Shown here one piece after another: positions 31,293 to 35,520 of a stretch of DNA of 35,520 nt. The stretch is from the NCBI GenBank assembly GCA_010028905.1, contig RGZZ01000008.1, forward strand, positions 1-35,520, in the 5' to 3' direction. The first letter of the stretch is position 1, and each line of letters begins with the position of its first letter. This stretch comes from Pseudomonadota bacterium. GTDB taxonomy: Bacteria > Vulcanimicrobiota > Xenobia > RGZZ01. A program made the translations under genes and the position numbers. A model generated the notes under the pieces. The model saw only the letters and a list, made by a program, of their open reading frames with translations, searched no databases and was not told where the DNA came from.

Positions 31293-32192
31293 TCAGCTCT
31301 CCGACGGCAGCACGGACGGATTCCAGAAGGTGTGGATATCATCGACCGACGCCATCAGCGCATCGGTCTTCTGCAGCAGCCGCCGACCGATCTCATCGTG
31401 GGCTGAAACGAGGTCAGCGCTATGCCTCGCCTTGCGACGACGCCACTTCGTCAGGCGTCGGTTGAGCAGATCGAGGTCGTGCACCTCTCCCATCATCAGC
31501 TGAAAAGCCTTCATCGAGTCGAGCTGCGCCTTCCCCACGCCCACCAGCACAGGCTGCAGCACCTCGACCAGGTAGCGGAAGCGCTTGAACGCGACACGCA
31601 GCGAATGAACGGTATCGAGATCTGAGACATCGAGCGCACGACGACGATCGATGAGACGCGAGAAGCGACGATCGACCGCTTCGAGCAGCGTGGCGCGATG
31701 CCGCGCGACGAGCAGCGCGCTCGACAAGGCAAGCAGCGCCTCGCCCGCGACGAGCTCGAACGTCTTCTGAAGCGAGGCCATGTCGATACCGCTCAGCCAG
31801 CCGCCCACCTTGGCCTCGAGCTTCTTCTCGCGCGCAACGAGACGCGCACGCAAGCCCGCGAGATCGCGGTGGCGCTGCGCGAGACTCGCAACCGCCTTGC
31901 GCTGCACGTACGCGTCGCGCACATCGCCCAGACGTCTGAGCAGCCGCTTCACGTGCTTTCGCAAGGTACGCTCAGCCTTTCCACCGACCAGAACCTCGAC
32001 CAGTGACACCACCGAGTCGAGGCGGCGCAGCGCCACGCGCAGATCGTGAACCCTGCGCCCCCCCGGCTTCTTGCGCGCCGCCGCGAAGGCGCGACCCAGA
32101 ACGACCCAGCGATCTTCGAGCGTGCGAACAAGGACCTCGCCGAGGCCTTCAACCGGGGCAGCCACCAGCGAAGGTGTCGCAGGGCGCGTCAT
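31293..32192 (-). CDS. CHAD-domain protein
   Basis: I choose ATG 32192 (299 residues), with AGGAG 8 nt upstream; the open frame extends further but is not protein-like. The all-helical CHAD fold shows in two repeated halves. VHDLRVALRRL (near 48-58) with LGDVRDAYV is answered by VHSLRVAFKRFRYLVEVL with MGEVHDLDLL. The conserved His, Arg and Lys residues line a basic channel. CHAD domains have been characterised as inorganic polyphosphate-binding modules. Being between a Ppx/GppA-family gene and a SixA-type gene supports a polyphosphate or phosphate-signalling role here. Coils rich in Arg/Lys fill the centre (REKKLEAK). Confidence 0.9.
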   Translation of the reverse strand: MTRPATPSLVAAPVEGLGEVLVRTLEDRWVVLGRAFAAARKKPGGRRVHDLRVALRRLDSVVSLVEVLVGGKAERTLRKHVKRLLRRLGDVRDAYVQRKAVASLAQRHRDLAGLRARLVAREKKLEAKVGGWLSGIDMASLQKTFELVAGEALLALSSALLVARHRATLLEAVDRRFSRLIDRRRALDVSDLDTVHSLRVAFKRFRYLVEVLQPVLVGVGKAQLDSMKAFQLMMGEVHDLDLLNRRLTKWRRRKARHSADLVSAHDEIGRRLLQKTDALMASVDDIHTFWNPSVLPSES

Positions 32193-32307
32193 GACGATAC
32201 TCCTGTGCGGACGCATCGGTCTGTGCACGGGCGATGCGCCGCGAGCGCCTGTGAGCCTGCGCGTGACCCGCGTCTCAGCGCAACACCCTCCGACCGTCGC
32301 AGCGTGT

Positions 32308-33906
32308 TCAATCGACCACGATCTCCACGCCGTAGATCTCCTCGAACAGCGACGCCTTTCGTCCCACCGCCCACTTCTCGAGCAACAGGTCGCCTTCTCC
32401 GCGAAGGCGCAAGCGCATGCGCGGGCGCTTGAGATCGACACTCACCTCGGAGACCTTGCCGCCGTGCTCGGCATCGAGCGCGTCAGCCAGGCGCAATATG
32501 GCGACAAGCTTCTGCACGACAAGCCGATCACGGGGCTGCAGCAAGCGATAGGGCTCGTGGCGCAAGGTGGGGGGCGACTTGCGATGGTAGCGCGCCACGT
32601 TGCCGATGATGCCGCGCTGCACCTCGGAGAGACCAATCATGCGCGACGACGTGAGGAGGTACTGTGTGTGCTTGTGATGGCCCGAGTTGTTCACGAACTG
32701 CCCCATGTCGTGCAGCAGCGCAGCCACCTCGAGCAGCATGCGCTCTTCCTCACCCAGGTGATGATGGCGCTCGGTCTGATCAAAGATGGAGAGGGCGAGG
32801 CGAGCTACCGTGCGGCCGTGTAGCTCGTCGAAGCGATAGCGACGACCCAGCTGCATCGCCGATGCCACGACCTGATCGCGATGGATGCCGCGCTTGCGAT
32901 CGACGACCTCAGACGCCATATCGGCGAGCAGCCCGTCCTTGAGGCCTACCCGCGGTACCTGCAGCACCGAGACCTGCGCGTGTCGCAACAGGTTCTGCAG
33001 AACCAGGGCGGCGGGCACGATGACGTCGGCACGATCAGGACGCAGACCGAAGCGGGTCATGCGCTCTTCATAGCTGGCTGGCAGAAGATGGGCGCACAGC
33101 GCGTCGAGGTGCTCGAGCGAGAGAGACGTTCGCGGCGCAGCGCTGGCTGCCCCCGTGCCGTCGAGGGCCACGGCAAGATCAGCCAGGGCCTCGCAGTTGC
33201 CCCCCGTGGCGAGGCACAGATCGATGCGGCGCTCACCCAGCTGCGACCTGAGCCACTGCTTCGACAGATCGATGTATTCGCGGACCTGCTGCTGAAAGGT
33301 CGCCTCGTCGACAGCGCGACTGAAGCGCTCGATGAGACGCACCGTGCCCATGCGAAAGCTCTCAGTGGCCGCAATGCTGCCATCATCGACGAGCGTTACC
33401 TCGACGCTGCCCCCCCCGATATCGATGAGCAGGGCAAGCTTGCCGCGCAGATTCACCGCACGGCTCACAGCAAGCGCCACAAGACGCGCTTCTTCTTCAC
33501 CGCCGATGACCTCGAGCTCGATGCCGGTCTCACGCGCCACCCGATCAACGAAGACATCGCGGTTGTGCGCCTCACGCAGGGCGCTGGTTCCCACAGCGCG
33601 CACCTGCCGCACCCCGTGCTCGTCGAGCTTCGCCTTGAAACGAGCAAACGCTGCCAGGGCTCGTTCGATGGTCTCTTCGCGCAAGAGCCCGGTGGTGAAG
33701 GCATCTTTGCCGAGGCGAACCGCCTCGCGACAGGGGTCAACGACGCGCATCTCTCCGGATCGACTCACGGTGGCCACCACGAGGCGCATGGCGTTCGAGC
33801 CCACGTCGATGGCGCCGATGGCCTGCACGAGCTCGGCGACCGCGCGGGGGGGAGGCGTCTGTCGTAGGAATGCGAGGGGCGCTTGTTTCGACGGCTTCTT
33901 CGGCAC
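32308..33906 (-). CDS. Ppx/GppA-family phosphatase with HD domain
   Basis: This is an exopolyphosphatase or guanosine-pentaphosphate phosphatase of about 533 residues. I choose GTG 33906 (MPKKPSKQAP...), with AGAGAGA just upstream; a TTG about 70 bases earlier is an alternative. The ASKHA ATPase-like fold is clear: AIDVGSNAMRLVVA (phosphate 1), GTSALREAHN, and LLIDIGGGSVEVTLV (phosphate 2). ATGGNCEAL follows. The C-terminal half carries an HD motif in LLHDMGQFVNNSGHHKHTQYLL, as in the longer Ppx/GppA proteins. Whether it prefers polyphosphate or pppGpp cannot be told from sequence. The CHAD gene follows 115 bases downstream. Confidence 0.9.
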   Translation of the reverse strand: MPKKPSKQAPLAFLRQTPPPRAVAELVQAIGAIDVGSNAMRLVVATVSRSGEMRVVDPCREAVRLGKDAFTTGLLREETIERALAAFARFKAKLDEHGVRQVRAVGTSALREAHNRDVFVDRVARETGIELEVIGGEEEARLVALAVSRAVNLRGKLALLIDIGGGSVEVTLVDDGSIAATESFRMGTVRLIERFSRAVDEATFQQQVREYIDLSKQWLRSQLGERRIDLCLATGGNCEALADLAVALDGTGAASAAPRTSLSLEHLDALCAHLLPASYEERMTRFGLRPDRADVIVPAALVLQNLLRHAQVSVLQVPRVGLKDGLLADMASEVVDRKRGIHRDQVVASAMQLGRRYRFDELHGRTVARLALSIFDQTERHHHLGEEERMLLEVAALLHDMGQFVNNSGHHKHTQYLLTSSRMIGLSEVQRGIIGNVARYHRKSPPTLRHEPYRLLQPRDRLVVQKLVAILRLADALDAEHGGKVSEVSVDLKRPRMRLRLRGEGDLLLEKWAVGRKASLFEEIYGVEIVVD

Positions 33907-34097
33907 GGTGGTCTCTCTGACGCGTGTACGGGTGGTGTAGACGGTGGGGGCGTAGTCTTCTTGGACCGGAAACAATTTCCCCTCTCCCCACGTCGATGAT
34001 GATGCCCGAGGTCGCAGCACCTGGATTGCACCCGTGCTTCGTTTCGAGGGCTGTCCCTGGCAAGGTCGTTCCTGGAAGTCCCCCTCCCAACAGAGCA

Positions 34098-34130
34098 AGC
34101 GCGTGGCACAGGGCCTGCCCCCCACGCGCT
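34098..34130 (-). terminator. Candidate terminator after the flavoprotein gene
   Basis: AGCGCGTGG (34098-34106) and CCACGCGCT (34122-34130) form a perfect 9-bp stem. The 15-nt loop can itself pair (GGGC/GCCC). It lies 16 bases past the flavoprotein stop codon. On the minus strand only a modest T-rich stretch follows. On the plus strand CTTTCTTTTC follows, so a bidirectional element is possible. Confidence 0.5.
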
Positions 34131-34145
34131 CTTTCTTTTCAGGCC

Positions 34146-35348
34146 TCACACGTGCGTCGTGTGTGCCCGCACCCACGCAGCAGCAGCCCGCCCTGCCCAT
34201 CGTCCGGTCGAGACGCAGCCCTGCACGAGAAAGCCCCCCGTGGGGGCGTCCCAGTCGATCATCTCGCCGGCCACGAACACCCCCGGCTGTCGACGCAGCA
34301 TCAAGCCCTCATCGATCTCTTGCCAGCACACCCCGCCAGACGAAGAGATGGCCTCCTCGAGCGGCTGACGCTCGAGCAGCGCGATGGGGAAGGCTTTTAC
34401 GCACGATGCGAGTGCCTCCTGATCGGTGCGCGCCGTCTCAGGCGCCAGGTGAAAGAGCAGAGCGAGGGCTCCGTCTCCCAGTCTCAGGGTGCGCCGGGCT
34501 CTGCGCATGGGCGAGAGGTTCTCGCGTGGCAAGGCAAGCCGGCGGCTCACCTCTTCGAGCGAGAGGTCGGGCTTCAGATCGATGTGAACCGTCTCCACCT
34601 CACCCACCGCGTAGATCGGAGTTCCCTCGAGACCGTACGACGTGATGACCAGATCGCCCGCCCGGGCTCCGCGTGATGACCGCACCACCACGTTCTTGAT
34701 CGGCCTGCCCTCGGCCTCGGCCAGCAAACCTGCCGGCCATGCCACGCGAAACCCCGCGTTCGAAGCGCGAAAGGGCGAAAACCCGACACGTTGGCGCTCG
34801 AATAGAGGCTGCACGGTGAACGGTGGCTTCTCCCAGCTGCCGCCCCCCAGGCAGAGAACGGCAGCGGCGCCGTTCCAGCGGGAGCCGTCGGCGAACGTGA
34901 GAGCGACCTGACCGTCGCGTGCCTCGAAGCCGCTGCAGAGGTGATCGAACGCGAACGCGACCGCCCGCTCGCGAAGCGCCTCGACCCAGGCCCCCAACAA
35001 CGGGGGGGCCTTCATCCCCTCGACGAACCAGCGACGGCTGGTGCCCTTGAATGTGCGCACCCCGAGCTGCTCGATGAACCCCAGCCACGCTGCTGGAGGA
35101 TACGCTTCGAGGATGGCGCGCATGTGCCCGTCCTCCGGCGCGTACGCGGCGACAATCTCTTCGATGGGTGCATCGAACGTGACGTTGAGCCCAGAGCTCC
35201 CGGCGATGAGAAGCTTGCGCCCCGGAGACGAACGTTTCTCAAACACGCGCGCGCGCAGGCCGGCCTCGGCCACGACGTGCGCCGCCATGAGTCCGGCGGG
35301 ACCCGACCCTACGATGGCGACCTCGGGAGATGCCGCGCTGACGGTCAT
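34146..35348 (-). CDS. HI0933-like FAD-dependent oxidoreductase (TIGR03862 type)
   Basis: I choose ATG 35348 (400 residues), eight codons before the FAD-binding motif VAIVGSGPAGLMAA. ATG 35378, preceded by GGAGGGG, is an alternative, and the frame is open to 35495. The ERKSSPGRKLL-like segment (KRSSPGRKLLIAGSSGLNVT) is typical of HI0933/YhiN flavoproteins. CLGGGSW is the second dinucleotide-binding stretch. The C-terminus has GVFVAGEMIDWDAPTGGFLVQGCVSTGRWAG, where the FAD ring contact is expected. These proteins are widespread, but their substrates are not established. The gene heads a minus-strand run leading to ppx, separated by a likely terminator. Confidence 0.88.
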   Translation of the reverse strand: MTVSAASPEVAIVGSGPAGLMAAHVVAEAGLRARVFEKRSSPGRKLLIAGSSGLNVTFDAPIEEIVAAYAPEDGHMRAILEAYPPAAWLGFIEQLGVRTFKGTSRRWFVEGMKAPPLLGAWVEALRERAVAFAFDHLCSGFEARDGQVALTFADGSRWNGAAAVLCLGGGSWEKPPFTVQPLFERQRVGFSPFRASNAGFRVAWPAGLLAEAEGRPIKNVVVRSSRGARAGDLVITSYGLEGTPIYAVGEVETVHIDLKPDLSLEEVSRRLALPRENLSPMRRARRTLRLGDGALALLFHLAPETARTDQEALASCVKAFPIALLERQPLEEAISSSGGVCWQEIDEGLMLRRQPGVFVAGEMIDWDAPTGGFLVQGCVSTGRWAGRAAAAWVRAHTTHV

Positions 35349-35379
35349 ACCTGACCATTCGAACGCGGCACGCAGCATC

Positions 35380-35413
35380 CCCTCCGCTTCGTGCGAAGCA
35401 CGCTGACGGAGGG
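35380..35413. promoter_or_regulatory. Nested inverted repeats upstream of the flavoprotein gene
   Basis: CCCTCCG (35380-35386) pairs with CGGAGGG (35407-35413). Inside them GCTTCGTGCGAAGC (35386-35399) is itself a perfect 6-bp inverted repeat with a 2-nt centre. The element abuts the alternative ATG 35378. It could be an operator or a leader hairpin hiding the GGAGG. The remaining 100 bases to the window end show no gene that I can support. Confidence 0.4.
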
Positions 35414-35520
35414 CGGTAACGCATCCAGAAGTTAAAGAGTCGTCAACCTCGGAGGCAGCCGCGTGGCCTATGATGCCGGTGAAACGTTCCGGCAACCGTT
35501 CCGGAAGAGTTGGCAGGAGA

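Overview
The window is GC-rich and gene-dense, and it comes from a diderm (Gram-negative-type) bacterium. It encodes an outer-membrane TpsB transporter, a TolC-family channel and an outer-membrane beta-barrel protein, plus lipoprotein and Sec-type signal sequences. Nothing in it fixes the phylum. The mix of genes (two-partner secretion, tandem FliB/YkgJ-like proteins, a TIGR03960-type radical SAM protein, CHAD and Ppx) is compatible with an uncultured lineage, and I leave the taxonomy open. I see no tRNA, rRNA, CRISPR array or insertion sequence.

Region 1 (1-13.5 kb, minus strand) is a two-partner secretion operon in the order promoter, tpsB, tpsA. A near-consensus sigma70-type promoter lies upstream of tpsB, and a perfect 9-bp inverted repeat covers its -35 box. 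The tpsA reading frame is open from its start at 11577 to base 1 (3,859 codons) and runs off the left edge. Most of it consists of a tandem duplication with a unit of about 1,800 residues. The long plus-strand open frames opposite tpsA are composition shadows.

Region 2 (13.5-17.0 kb, minus strand) holds two co-oriented genes. The first encodes a secreted LytM/M23-fold protein with an altered zinc ligand. The second encodes a 651-residue protein built of 87 gapless heptads. In every heptad one fixed position is Gly, Ala or Ser, and a Cys/Pro/aromatic hinge lies exactly between two near-equal arms. I regard this as the most novel item. Just downstream lie two tandem copies of a palindrome-bearing repeat and a G-quadruplex motif.

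Region 3 (17.2-26.1 kb, plus strand) has two overlapping paralogous Cys-cluster (FliB/YkgJ-like) genes, followed by a tripartite RND efflux operon (TolC-family channel, membrane-fusion lipoprotein, RND permease). The operon appears frame-disrupted at two places: in the signal-peptide region of the channel and near the end of the permease.

Region 4 (26.1-30.7 kb) contains a small two-domain zinc-ribbon protein (minus), a radical SAM protein and DNA polymerase IV (plus), and an outer-membrane barrel protein (minus).

Region 5 (30.8-35.5 kb, minus strand) contains an HI0933-like flavoprotein, then a Ppx/GppA phosphatase, a CHAD-domain protein and a SixA-type phosphatase. The last three form a likely polyphosphate-related cluster.
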